DNA from: Aedes albopictus | Taxonomy: Eukaryota; Arthropoda; Insecta; Diptera; Culicidae | Assembly (NCBI RefSeq): GCF_035046485.1 | Contig: NC_085136.1 | Coordinates: 297,453,080 to 297,517,079 of the forward strand | Length of the DNA stretch: 64,000 nt | Direction of reading: 5' to 3' | Shown here: piece after piece, positions 42,489 to 53,446 of the stretch | Layout: the number at the start of each line of letters is the position of its first letter | Numbering within the stretch: position 1 is the stretch's first letter | The notes under the pieces: generated by a model | What the model was told of the DNA's origin: nothing | What the model saw: only the letters and a program-made list of their open reading frames with translations | The model's database searches: none | Translations under genes and position numbers: made by a program

Positions 42489-42895
42489 GTTTTTGCCTTT
42501 CTCGTACACTGAAGTGTACTGGAGAGGCTATATGTTCACTCAAAAAACGAATTCCCGATAGAAGGCTCGGAGGGTCAAGTCACATATACCGATCAACTTA
42601 GTTCGATGAATTGAGATGATGTCTGTATGTGTGTAGGTATGTATGTCTGTGTGCAAAAAAAGTTTACTCATTTTTAGGGAACTTCCCATTGGCCGATTTT
42701 TTGGATTATAGCTCTAATCGCACCAGAATTTTATCGCATTGTTTGCTATTTCAAATGGTTCGGATCGGTCGAGGCGTTCCGGAGTTATGGCCATTTCAGT
42801 GATCTGGACCAGCACCGGTATATAAAACTGAACCAAGCCCCATCGTGCGACACATGAAACTGCGGCGATTTTTGTAACCTGAAGGATTGACGAAT
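42489..42895 (-). mobile_element. Family-A element fragment, copy 4
   Basis: It starts TTTTTGCCTTTCTCGTACACT, the complement of the family's right end, and carries the GGCTATATGTTCACT block, a short TATG/TG tract and the GGCGTTCCGGAGTTATGG block. It is lost after about 42890, before the other end, so it is truncated. It lies in degenerate GGAATTT repeat. Confidence 0.7.
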
Positions 42896-43470
42896 TTTGT
42901 GCGGAAATCAATACTGGAGACCACAAATTCCACAATGTCGGGTCAAAATTTAAGATGGCAGTCTAATATTCAAGATGATAGCTTCAAAATCAAGATGGCG
43001 ACTGTTTAATGGTGTATTAGGCTTTGAAACCATACGATATGGGTATATTTTATATGAGGAAGATGCCCGGACTCCAAAATAGCGAGCAGAATATCCAAGA
43101 TGGCGTCCCAACCAAGGATAGGAACGCTCACTTGCAAAGAGTTACACTCACTTGCTCTTTTCTCAGTTCCGAAGCGTGCTATCAAGAAACAGTATATGGA
43201 GAACACAACTTCGGTATACGTGTGGGACCCCTACTTCTTGATGGCACTCTTCTGAGTTGGGAAAACAGCAAGTGAGATTAGCTCTTCGCAAGTGATTCCA
43301 TAAATGGCGACCAAAATACCCAAGATGGTGGTCGGGAATCCAAAACGGTGGCTGTTTAATGGAGTTTCATTCTCTAAAACCATGCAACGACCATAACGAC
43401 CAGAATTTCCAAGTTTGCTGACTTAATCCAGAATGGCTGCTCAAAATGCAAGATGTCGGCTTTTTTGAGA
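42896..43470. repeat. Degenerate AAGATGGCG-type repeats
   Basis: Phrases such as TTCAAGATG, CAAGATGGCGAC, CCAAGATGGTGG and CAAAACGGTGGCTG recur every 15-40 bp. An 83-codon frame in the middle has no supporting features. Confidence 0.5.
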
Positions 43471-43546
43471 GCTTAGGGGTCACACATCAAAAGCTTAATA
43501 AACGATATGATTTCTGGTGCCATGAAATGGAATTTTGTTACACATA

Positions 43547-45221
43547 GGGTAAATGATGATGGTTGGACCAGTCCAAAAACTAATCATGGTTGGACCAATT
43601 TGAAAAATGACGATTTTGTTAATATTTTCGAGGAAAAGTTACTAGATTTATTGATACAGTCAACAAATAACCCTTTCTTCAATTAAATTGAATTGATTTT
43701 CCTTAATTTGTTGGGAAATCTGTTGAATAATTGACGACTCTGAAGAGACCGACTCTTGGCACAATCTGGACTTCAAAATAACTTAATTTGCAACGCCCAC
43801 AAAATATATATTCTCCTTCAAATTTGTAAACTTTTTGTGCTATACTATTGCAAAAACTTGTAAACATCACATTGCTGCATTAAAAATTTACTATTTTCCA
43901 TTAAAAAACTCATTAATTAGCGAAATTGGACTCTTTGATTTTGATCATGGTTGGTCCTACGTCTGATTTTGGTTGGACCAGGTTGGACCTAACCGTTACC
44001 ATGATGGTTGCTACGACCGGTACAGCTTGTTTACAGCTTTTTTCGCGCACTGACAATTGAAAGTTTCAACGCGTTCAAGGTTTTGAAGTAAATATCAAAG
44101 TGCTTGATTAGAAATCAGATGTTCGAAGCGATCTTTAAGAATGTCGTGTGCCGTGCGATTTCGTATGTGATTGTACCGTGTCGATATACACCCACGGAGT
44201 GGCCGAGAGCACTCCTATGGTCCGGTGCTTCGGTGAAATAACAACCAACCTATTGCATGCGTGAATGATGGTGCTTTTATTGGGTGGCAGGATCACCAAC
44301 GCCTCACGCTACTTGGGGTACCCAGTTTGGTGTTGGCCCTTGTTTTGACCCGAAGATAATCGAGGAGGACCGATCACGGAAACAGAATCAGACAACTACA
44401 TTATAGAGCGATGGCGAAAGTTGCTGTTTTATATGTGAGCACCCTTTCGAAGATACATTTCCAAAATAAACAAATAAAATAATTATTAAACTATCTTGTT
44501 TTCTTTCATATGACTGCATCGCCTAGCCAGCGAGCGGTGATTGCCGCCGTGACTACAACTGAGCAGCTTGCATGTTGGGGATCGTCATCGGTTGGTGTGT
44601 TGGCGTTACCAAGCGATGGGTGAAGAGATTAGGAGGGGAATGAAATCTCTTCGATTTCCCACCAAGAAACTTCAAAATCCCAACCGCTCAGCAATACTCT
44701 GCTGCTACTAGCTGCATCGGCTGCTAGCGGATGAGTATACAACGTCCTAATAAGTGTCCTCATTGCACCATATCCCAATTACAGAAAAGAAAAGTTCACG
44801 TGCGCTTTTGAAATTTGTAAGCTAATTACTATATTTCAAATATTTACTGATTCCCAAGGGTGTGAAGCACCTATCATATTTTAATTGTTTGGAATTATAA
44901 TTTTTTAACATCATTTCAATCGATGCAACAAAAGAATACACTATTTTTTCTGTTGGTCCAACCATGATCAGAGTTTTGGTCCAACCATAATCAGTGGTGG
45001 TCCAACCAAGATCAGATTTCTTTGCTTAATAAAAACTATTTATACAATTATTATTTAAATAAATCAATGTTTTGTCGGCCTTTTTGAAAACTAGAAAAGT
45101 AGAGCTTTCCATCAATCCCAAGTATGGAATGCAAAAAGTTTACCAGCATATGTAAAACTCGACTTGAATTTTGACTATGTTTAAAAATACCCCAAAATGG
45201 TCCAACCATCATCATTTACCC
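43547..45221. mobile_element. 1.7-kb TIR element with dispersed GGTTGGACCA motifs
   Basis: The left end GGGTAAATGATGATGGTTGG and right end CCAACCATCATCATTTACCC are perfect inverted repeats over ~24 bp, each flanked by TA. The motif GGTTGGACCA or its complement recurs near 43590, 43950-43990, 44945, 44970 and 44998, mostly beside (A)TGATCATGG-like sequence. These look like subterminal transposase-binding repeats. No transposase frame was found, so it is non-autonomous. TA flanks suggest, but do not prove, a Tc1/mariner-like type. Confidence 0.75.
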
Positions 45222-46544
45222 TATGAAAGTGCCATATTCATTAACATGACACTGCCTGCTTCACTCTTTTCGGGTTTTTGATGTCAGCATTCGTTATGAT
45301 ATTGAATGAAGATGCAATGCTGATGCAAATGTAGGTGGTATAGACCTAGACTGACCTGCCGTAAGTCGATTGACATGCAAACTCGAAAAAAATCAACCAA
45401 CCTTGACGAGTACCATGAGCGATCTAATTAAAAGAATATTGATGTCATTGAAATCGCTTGTCTTATGTTCTTCCAAATGATCTATGGTTCAATTATGTTT
45501 TTAACAATTTTCCCACAATCTGACAATCTCCATCGGCAACCTCAGGCAAGCAAGTTGTATGCGAATAAGTACCACTTTTCACCTTCATCCGGAGGCGCTG
45601 ACATATTTACGTCTTTGTCACCACGCCATGTCGTTGCGGTCGGGGTCTTCTTTCCACTGGCGATGACATCCAATCAACGGATCCGCCCTTCAGGAAATGT
45701 GTGTACTTATATGTAGCTTCAACGTAGGTTGCTTGAATTGCTCGTCGATGAAAGTGGGTGTCGTCGAAGGCATGTGTTGGTTGCATTGCTAGGTCGATAA
45801 TTACTGTACTATGGAAAAAAGATATTAAGTGATTGCCCCCGTGTACCGTTTAATCAATCCATTAAAGGGAAGCGGGCGGTCACGTCTCCATCGGAACCAT
45901 TTTCCATTCGGAGAATCAATCCCGGATTTTCACCAATCGGTGGAAAAACAATCCATTACGAAACAACTTACCTAATAGCCAGTAGATTACTGACTGATGC
46001 AAAACCGGTTCTTCGAGGAAGGAACATAACTTCGTCCGAGTTATGATAAAGCGACAACAACAACAACCACCAACGGTTGGGGCTAGCTTTTTCCCGCGCG
46101 ATTCTGCCCAATAACAATTGCCTTCAGGCTCTGCCAGCATTATTGCAGACAACAACTATTCAGTTTCACTTTCTTTCTCGACGACCCGCGTGCAGCATTG
46201 CTGCAGGAAGGGTTACCTGCCTACATGCGCCGAATGTGACTCGCTGTTGGACGGGACCGCACCGCTGCATTTTGTTGTCGTCGGTGTTGTTATAGCGTTG
46301 CAATGGTGGTTCTCGGCTCACACTGTACGGAGCACTTGAAGTTACTGCTGGGGGTGAGAAGTTCAATTCCCGATCGACTCTCAGTTCATAACTGTGGAAG
46401 CACTCATAGAGCACTAAGCTGGAAAGCATGCTTGTAGCAGACAGGCATTCATATTTCCAGAGGTGTGTTCTAGGTGTGATACCTGACCTCCGCAAACATT
46501 ACAAAGAGGTTACAAAGGTTGACTTTCGCGTGACATAATTTGTG
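45222..46544. other. Possibly single-copy intergenic DNA
   Basis: No mobile element was clearly recognised. Several short overlapping frames around 46077-46495 on both strands have no domain signature. I do not call a gene. Confidence 0.3.
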
Positions 46545-46812
46545 TGTGGGGGTCTTCAGTTAGCCTAGTGGTTAAGGCTATGGATCGCCAATCCGGAGAC
46601 GGCGGGTTCGATTCCCGTTCCGGTCGTAACAACTTTCTCGACTCCCTGGGCATAGTGTACCATTGTCCTTGCCTCACAATATACAAATTCATGCAATGGC
46701 AGGCAAAGAAAGCCATTCAATTAATAACTGTGGAAGTGCTCAAAGAACACTAATTTGAAGAGATGCAAGTCAAGTTCCAGTGGGAACGTAGAGCCATAAG
46801 AAGAAGTAGAAT
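46545..46812 (+). mobile_element. Feilai-type SINE, plus strand
   Basis: GGGGGTCTTCAGTTAGCC head, A-box-like TAGTGGTTAAGG, B box GGTTCGATTCC, a body matching 24989-25256 on the opposite strand, and an AAGAAGAAGTAGAA tail. About 15 percent diverged from the first copy by eye. Confidence 0.85.
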
Positions 46813-47295
46813 TTGTGCGTCATCCCTAATGGATGGATCGTTTAAAATTCAAAAATCCAACAGATGCGCCACGATGCAAAAGATCTGAAAACCCCCGGAG
46901 CCGCAGCAGAACCGCCAAGAAGCGGAATTGTGCATCGCCCGTTTCGGCGCACAAACAGATTGAAAAGCGCATAAGCCCCGTCGCAATCCGCCATCGACGT
47001 CTTTCACTTTCTGCTGTGTTGTGCCCACCGCCCGGGCCCATTCCTGTCCCGATTCGCTACGGGTTAAATGCATTTTCGCTCGAACGATTACCGCCGGAGA
47101 GGACCATAGAGACGGACGGACGGACGGATTAGATGCAAAGCCGTCTCCAGGAACTTGCCTTGCCGCGCACTGACTGGGAAGTGAGATGGCATTTGGGGAT
47201 GTGTGATTTTGATGAACTCGATGACGATGAAGCTGATGTTACATAGTGTTATTGCAACCGGTAGTGAAATTATGCAGCCTGGGGCCAGATGGGTA
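46813..47295. other. Intergenic, nothing recognised
   Basis: Holds a short GACGGACGGACGGACGGA repeat at about 47110-47128. Open stretches on both strands (46833-47132) lack recognisable features. Confidence 0.3.
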
Positions 47296-47508
47296 CACTG
47301 AAACCTCCATTTAAGTCGATGCATGGCTGATCGAAAATAATTTTTACCGTACAGGCAATGACAAAACTATAGACTTTTATATTTTTTAACACTTCGCATG
47401 ACAAAGGAGATTTGTCAAAAAATATAAAACTGTAGAATTTATTCATTACCTGTACGGTAAAAATTATTTTCGATCAGCCATGCATCGACTTAAATGGAGG
47501 TTTCAGTG
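47296..47508. mobile_element. 213-bp MITE with ~64-bp perfect TIRs and TA flanks
   Basis: It starts CACTGAAACCTCCATTTAAG and ends with the complement. The inverted arms continue through the CGATGCATGGCTGATCG palindrome-like block to CCGTACAGG. TA flanks both ends. End sequence and TA target fit a pogo/Tc1-mariner-type MITE. Confidence 0.8.
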
Positions 47509-47855
47509 TACCGCCAACCATGTTTGTCCTCGGAATTTGTGGCCGGTAAGGAAGCCAGTTGTATCATTAGTTATAGGTCAGGTCGTGGTTCCCAGTCACG
47601 ACTTTCTACTGACTGTCGATGTAATAAAATAAAATCATGGCGTCATGGCGTTGTTGCGGCATTGGAAATTCTCAATTTGTGTTGCACGAGAAAGTAAGGA
47701 AGTAGAAAACACATTCTATACAAAAGCTGAACACCAGGTCGTATTCCAGTTGGGCCGTAATGCTAAAAACAGAAGGAAACAGATTTCATGGCTAGATTGA
47801 AAAGACGAACATGAATTAACATGCAATAAAAGAACATCACACAAATAAACTACCC
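47509..47855. other. Intergenic, nothing recognised
   Basis: No identifiable features apart from short AT-rich runs. Confidence 0.3.
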
Positions 47856-48105
47856 TGTACAAGGTGCGAACTTTTGCCCCGCATAATGCGAACTTTTGCC
47901 CCCACTATGGGGCAAAAGTTCGCATTGGAGTACTTGTATTAAAAATCGTATTACTAAAACTACAAAAGTAATGCGAAAAAATCTAGTACTACATTTTGAA
48001 AGCAACATGATAGGGACCCTTTTAACGAAGAAAAATGATATTGTTTTCTTTTCGTTTATTAGTTATTTTGTGAAGTCTGTTAGGTGCGAACTTTTGCCCC
48101 GCATT
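47856..48105. mobile_element. Short element with GCGAACTTTTGCCCC motifs
   Basis: GCGAACTTTTGCCCC occurs around 47872, 47889 and 48088, with an inverted copy GGGGCAAAAGTTCGC around 47908-47925. This spacing suggests a MITE or the ends of one. Exact termini are unclear. Confidence 0.4.
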
Positions 48106-48111
48106 ACTCTA

Positions 48112-48637
48112 AATTGAAATTTTTCGTCTAAAACGATCAAACTAATGACGTTGAAGTTGAAGGCCTAGGATATGCCGGAAAACTTTGCCGAAGACCGCAA
48201 AGTGATCCGACACTTGTAAAAAAGTTATAACGTACAGATTGCCCGGTGGTGCTTCATTTAACATGTAAAGGAATAACATCAATAACAAAATCCCAATTTT
48301 TGGCCTAAGTTACCAGGCGAATAACTTTTTTTACAAGCGTCGGATCACTTTGCGGTCTTCGGCAAGTTTATCGGCAGATCCTAGGCTATATATTAACGTC
48401 ATTAGTGTTATGGTATTAGGCAAAAGAGTTCAACTTATTATTAAAATGCAAAAAAGTACGTTTTCCCATACTAACTTCCATACAAATTTCAATCGCAATG
48501 CGGAATACGGGGACGCAACCAATCGCTCCCAAATTTTGCACAGTTGTTTTGGACGCAAATATAGATTGGAAAAGCTTTGTTCCGGGTTGATACGATCAAA
48601 TTTAAAGTTTCTCCATACAACGTTGATCCACTCTAAT
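48112..48637. mobile_element. Inverted-repeat element, truncated copy (family also at 58677)
   Basis: Carries AAATTTTTCGTCTAAAACG, the mirrored GACCGCAAAGTGATCCGAC / GTCGGATCACTTTGCGGTC pair around a GCCCGGTGGTGCTT centre, and the right arm ending ACAACGTTGATCCACTCTA. The left outer arm is missing compared with 58677-59353. Confidence 0.65.
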
Positions 48638-48649
48638 ACCTCAGGCATC

Positions 48650-49935
48650 TATTGATGAATACCTGCAGCCGTTGCGTGTTCTCCAGTGATACACACCTGG
48701 TTTCACTGGCGTATAGCAGCACAGATTTCACGTTCGAATTGAAAATTCGGATTTTGGTGTGTCGACTAATCTGGCTGTTTTTCCATACATTTCTTAAGCT
48801 CGCAAAACAGCCCTCGCCTCTTTACCCGTGCACCTATGTCAATCTTAGTGCCGCCATCGGCCGCCATTTGGCTACCAAGATAATGGAAGCTCATTGGAAC
48901 ATTCTCCACTGGTTGCTCAGTTACCGTAAAGCTCAACCCTTCCAACCGTGTTTACATCCAACAATTTGGTCTTGTTGGCGTTGATGGTAAGACCTGCCGC
49001 TGAGGAGCGATTGGAAAGAGCATCGAGCTTGCTCTGCATATCAGAGCGCCGTTGAGCTAGGAGAGCAACGTCATCAGCCAGTTCGAAGTCATTTAGGTGC
49101 TCCATGGTAATGGGCTGTCACAACAACCCACGATTTGGTTCACGATCATTCACACCTACCAGGATCTCGTCGGTTACAATGAGGAACAGTAGTGGTGATA
49201 GTATACATCCTTGCCTCACTCCAGCAACGACCCGGATGGGATCGACAAAACACCGTTGTGCAATATTCTGCACGAAAATGCCCTCTACTGTGCTTCAATG
49301 AGGCTGGTAATTTTCTCAGGGAGACCCTTGTGCCTGAGGACTTTCCACACGTTTTGATGATTGAGATGACCGAAAGCTTTCTCGTTATCAATGGACACCA
49401 AGTAGAGAATTTGATTCTTGGAGTTCATTGATTTGCTCCTAGATGATACGAAGCGTGATAATATGATCCATGCAGAATCGTCCGGCACGCAATCCTGCTT
49501 GCTGCCGCTAGACAGTTTCATCAATCTTCTCCAGTATCCGGTTAAGGATCACTTTGCAGAGGACTTTGAGAGCGATGTACAGCAATATGATACCTCGCCA
49601 ATTACCGCTAACAGTCATATCCCCTGTTTGGGCACCTTTCCTAATACGCCTTGCATCCAATCGACCGGAAATGTTGCGGTTCCTCATGTGTTGCAGAATA
49701 ATGGATGCAGCAGTTGTGCAGATATTATGGGATCAGCTTTGAGCATCTCAGCTGATATGCGATCGACCCCCGGGGCTCTGTTGGATTTCATGCTACAGAT
49801 GGCTGTTTCTATCTCCTGCATTGATGGAGCTTCGGTGTTGACACGGGTAATGCGTCGAACCCTTGGCGGTTCACGGACTTTCCGACACTTGAAAAAGATT
49901 TCCAAAGCGCTCGAATCAGCTTTTCAACTGCGTTT
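48650..49935 (-). pseudogene. RTE-type LINE reverse transcriptase relic
   Basis: Minus-strand frames in order: KSNRAPGVDRISAEMLKAD (about 49760-49800), NEKAFGHLNHQNVWKVLRHKG (about 49310-49390, with LLVSID-like sequence before it), DDVALLAQRRSDMQSKLDAL (about 49000-49080) and a decayed C-terminal part to about 48650. They lie in three frames, with further RT motifs in between, so several indels and stops are present. The wording of the RT blocks fits the RTE clade (JAM1 is an Aedes example), from memory. The endonuclease is not present. Confidence 0.7.
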
Positions 49936-50204
49936 CCGTACCATAAATTGCTTTCAAAATTTTCTATTAATGTTTGCAGACAGTTTCTTTCAAGAATTCT
50001 CTTGAAAATGTGTACAAAAATATATTCAAGAAGTATTTAGTGTAGGAATTCTTTGAAAACTTCCATCAATTTTTCCAGAGGTTTCTTTGAAAAATCTTCA
50101 AGATATTTATTCAAAAATTCATACATTGTTTTTTTTCTGGCAGCCTACCAGAGATTTGTTCAGGGATTGTTCGAAGAGTTCAATTGAAAATTCCCACGAG
50201 AATG
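49936..50204. repeat. Degenerate GAATTTCTTCAAG-type repeats
   Basis: Same sequence type as 40720-42488, in which the ultra-short retroposon and then the Ty3 element inserted. Confidence 0.6.
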
Positions 50205-50213
50205 TGTCCAGGA

Positions 50214-50265
50214 TTTTTTTTTAGTTTTTATTTATGTGTATTTTAACTAATGCTAATTCTATACT
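50214..50265 (-). mobile_element. Ultra-short (~52-nt) A-tailed retroposon, copy 2
   Basis: Minus-strand AGTATAGAATTAGC...AAATAAAAACT plus an A-tail, flanked by TGTCCAGGA at 50205-50213 and 50266-50274. It has a 3-4 nt internal deletion relative to copies 1 and 3. Confidence 0.8.
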
Positions 50266-50282
50266 TGTCCAGGAACTTCTTC

Positions 50283-50287
50283 AGGGA
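50283..50287. repeat. Ty3 element target-site duplication, left
   Basis: AGGGA, repeated at 54712-54716. Confidence 0.85.
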
Positions 50288-50412
50288 TGTGGTGATATGG
50301 GGGTGCTCAATAAATAAAACCGTTTACTTTGAGGTCGTTTTACAGAATAGTCTTTATTCTTCTAATGTCATCTTAATGTCAATGCCTACCTTGATTAATA
50401 TTATTCACTACA
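50288..50412 (-). repeat. 3' LTR of Ty3-type element (125 bp)
   Basis: On the minus strand it starts TGTAGTGAATAA and ends ATATCACCACA, with TG...CA termini. It appears identical to the right LTR. TAA at nt 10-12 of the LTR is the pol stop codon. Confidence 0.92.
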
Positions 50413-53388
50413 ACTTTCGGGCATCCTGACAAAACCGATGTCCTCATCGATACTTTCATCATTTGGCATATCATTACACATCCACTTTCTCATATTATTG
50501 GGAGAGCAAACTGAATTGAACGGAACACTCGAAACTTGAAATCCATCTATATCAGATATAACAAAACGATCATTTGGCAAAATTTTTTTAATCTGATATG
50601 GTCCTTTAAACTTAGCATCTAATTTATGTGAATTATTTACCTTCAAAACGACTAAATCTCCTTCTCGATAATCGGCGCATTTGATCCTCTTTTTATCCAT
50701 CATCCTTTTATTATATTCTTGAACTTCTCTATTTTTAATTTGTGCTCTGTTTCGAATGTCTTGTATATTTTCATTTTGTTTATCAATTTGTTTATTTTTT
50801 ATAAAACGTTCAATATTACAATTTTCATTTTCTATAGGATTTTGTTGTATTCCAAACAATAAAACACTTGGAAAGTTATTCACAGATCTGTGATAAGTAT
50901 TATTGAAAACATATTCGATTTTATAAAGGATTTTATCCCAGTTTTCCTTCGATTCATCACATAACTTTGCCAGCATTGGAGTCAACGTCTTATTCATTCG
51001 TTCTACTTGACCATTTGATTCAGGTGTTCGTACTGCCACTTTAACATGATTGATACAATGAGATTTTACAAAACTTTCAAATTTACTGCTTGTAAAACAC
51101 GACCCTCTATCGGTTACAATTCTTAAAGGTCTGCTGTAGAAATTCATATAGTTTTTAAGATGGTTGATAACTTCGTCTACATTTGTAGTTTTTGTTGGAA
51201 ATAATTTTGTAAATTTAGAGAAAGCATCAACTATAACCAAAACGTATTTCTGTCGATTTGATGAAGGTAATTGGATAGGACCATAGTGATCAATATGAAT
51301 AGTATCAAAAGGTTGATTTCCTTTATCGATTATTTTCAAAAAACCTTCCTTTTTCTCAGATGGGCTATAAAAGATGCAAGTTAGACAATTTTGAATATAT
51401 TTCTTAACAATTTTTTTTACACTACTGAACCAAAAATACTTTCTTATTTCCTGAATTGTTTTTTCGATTCCAATGTGACCGCAATTATCATGATGTAATC
51501 TTATCACATTATCTATCATCAATTTGGGAACAACTAATAGATTTTTCTCACCTTCTTTTCTGAACAAAACACCATTCAATAACAAAAAATTTGGAAAAGT
51601 TGATCTTTCTAACAAATGTTTTATATTCATAATTTTACTGTCTTGTTCTTGGGCTATGATTATGTTATTTTCAACTTCACATTCATTTAGAACATTTATT
51701 GTTTCTTCTTCTGATGAAGGCTTATTTACACTTTTATATATCGTATTCTGTCGACTGAGGGCATCAACATGCTTCATTTTTGCTTCATCTCTGTATTCAA
51801 GGTCAAAGTTATAATTTTCTAATAATAATGCCCAACGACTTATCTTTGGATTCAATTCTTTTTTAGACAATGTTTGAACCAATGCACTACAATCAGTAAA
51901 TATTTTAAATTTTATACCCGACAAATAAACATGAAAGCGTTTGATAGCATGTACAACAGCCAAAGTCTCGAGTTCAAAGCTATGCAATTTTGATTCGTAA
52001 TTGTCAGTAATTTTACTAAAATAACTGATCGGATGAAAGTTTCCATCACATTGCTTCTGTAGCAGTATCGCACCAAAACCATGGGAACTCGCGTCGCAAT
52101 GCAGATGTGTTTCTGCAGAAGGATTATAAAGTGCCAAAATAGGAGCTGAAATCAACTTTTGCTTGAGCGTTTCAAATGCTTCCAAATGTTCATTTTCAAA
52201 GTTAAATTTAGAATCTTTTTTCAAAAGGTTGTATAGAGGACGTGCAATTGTAGCAAAGCTTTTGACAAATTTTCGGAAATAACTTGTAAGCCCTAAGAAC
52301 CTTTGAACTTCTTTCACATTTTTAGGTATCGGAAATTTAGAAATGCTTTCAATATGTGAACTGTTTACTTTCCTACCATTTTTGTTCAGTGTGTACCCTA
52401 AATATTCAATTTCTTCAAAAATAAACTTACATTTTTCTAAATTTAATTCCAGTAAATTTTTGCTTAGAATTTCTAAAACTTGTTGTAAAATTTCCAAATG
52501 CTCTTCAAAAGTTTCACTTGCTATCAAAATATCATCTAAATATACTACTATTTTTCCGCTATCAATTAATTTTTTGAAAATTTTGTTTATAAATCTCTGG
52601 AAAACAGCCGGGGCATTGCATAAACCAAATGGTACTCTTAAATATTCGTATTGTCCATTTGGAGTTACAAACGAAGTAAATTTGGTTGACTCTTTTGACA
52701 ATTTTATTTGATGAAATCCAGATTTAAGGTCTAAAATTGTAAAATACTTTTTATTTCTTAAGCTATCAAATATGTCCTCAATAATAGGTAAAGGAAAGTT
52801 GTCACGAACTGTATCCTTATTAAGCTTCCTAAAATCTACACACATCCTTAAATCATTATTTTTCTTTGGTATTAACACGATAGGACTTGCAAATGGCGAA
52901 TTGCTTTCTTTTATTATCCCAGCATCTAAAAGTTCTTTAATTTTAATTTCGACCTTTTGTTTTTGGTCAAATGATAATCTACGAGGTTTAAAGTGAAATG
53001 GATCTCCATTTTTTAAAATAATTTCCATTTCATATTTTGTTTCAGGCGTTGAAGGTTTACTAAAATCCAAATAACTTTTTTTGAAAATATTTAAAAATTG
53101 TGCCAACTGATCTTTTGTTATCTTCCCGATGTTTTCATCACTAATTTCAGAAACATCAGAGCTGATATTAAAAATATTTACCTTTTCTCTAGAATCAATT
53201 TCTGGCTTCGAGTTTTCAACATCTAATGAGCATAACCGAATGTTTTGATGAATTATGGTTTTGATTTTTGAGTGCATAATAACATCCCGTCCGATGATGG
53301 CATCGTGAAGACCAAGCACCTTATCCGGTACTACAACGAAGTTAATTCTGAAAGAAATGTTTTGAATATGAATAATATTAATACATTC
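50401..53388 (-). CDS. Ty3/gypsy pol: protease C-terminus, RT, RNase H, integrase
   Basis: Open from just inside the end of gag; the first conventional start-like codon is at 53319. The frame gives the protease tail (LGLHDAIIGRDVI), then RT with FGLCNAPAVFQRF and the catalytic YLDDILIAS near residue 265. RNase H has HCDASSHGFGAIL and FTDCSALVQ. Integrase has HHDNCGHIG and CLTC zinc ligands, and DDE residues in HIDHYGPI, VTDRGSCFTS and ESNGQVER. A tail segment (EGDLVVLKVNN) follows. All catalytic motifs are intact. The last four residues and stop lie in the LTR. The protein is made most likely as a gag-pol fusion. Confidence 0.92.
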   Translation of the reverse strand, partial: ECINIIHIQNISFRINFVVVPDKVLGLHDAIIGRDVIMHSKIKTIIHQNIRLCSLDVENSKPEIDSREKVNIFNISSDVSEISDENIGKITKDQLAQFLNIFKKSYLDFSKPSTPETKYEMEIILKNGDPFHFKPRRLSFDQKQKVEIKIKELLDAGIIKESNSPFASPIVLIPKKNNDLRMCVDFRKLNKDTVRDNFPLPIIEDIFDSLRNKKYFTILDLKSGFHQIKLSKESTKFTSFVTPNGQYEYLRVPFGLCNAPAVFQRFINKIFKKLIDSGKIVVYLDDILIASETFEEHLEILQQVLEILSKNLLELNLEKCKFIFEEIEYLGYTLNKNGRKVNSSHIESISKFPIPKNVKEVQRFLGLTSYFRKFVKSFATIARPLYNLLKKDSKFNFENEHLEAFETLKQKLISAPILALYNPSAETHLHCDASSHGFGAILLQKQCDGNFHPISYFSKITDNYESKLHSFELETLAVVHAIKRFHVYLSGIKFKIFTDCSALVQTLSKKELNPKISRWALLLENYNFDLEYRDEAKMKHVDALSRQNTIYKSVNKPSSEEETINVLNECEVENNIIIAQEQDSKIMNIKHLLERSTFPNFLLLNGVLFRKEGEKNLLVVPKLMIDNVIRLHHDNCGHIGIEKTIQEIRKYFWFSSVKKIVKKYIQNCLTCIFYSPSEKKEGFLKIIDKGNQPFDTIHIDHYGPIQLPSSNRQKYVLVIVDAFSKFTKLFPTKTTNVDEVINHLKNYMNFYSRPLRIVTDRGSCFTSSKFESFVKSHCINHVKVAVRTPESNGQVERMNKTLTPMLAKLCDESKENWDKILYKIEYVFNNTYHRSVNNFPSVLLFGIQQNPIENENCNIERFIKNKQIDKQNENIQDIRNRAQIKNREVQEYNKRMMDKKRIKCADYREGDLVVLKVNNSHKLDAKFKGPYQIKKILPNDRFVISDIDGFQVSSVPFNSVCSPNNMRKWMCNDMPNDESIDEDIGFVRMPESCSE

Positions 53389-53446
53389 ACCTAACGTCTT
53401 ACGCCTTTTTCCACCTATACCCTGGTAACGTTTGCATTTGTTATTT

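Noticed and set aside
46077..46495. Several overlapping short frames
   Set aside because: None has a signal peptide, domain or consistent strand preference.
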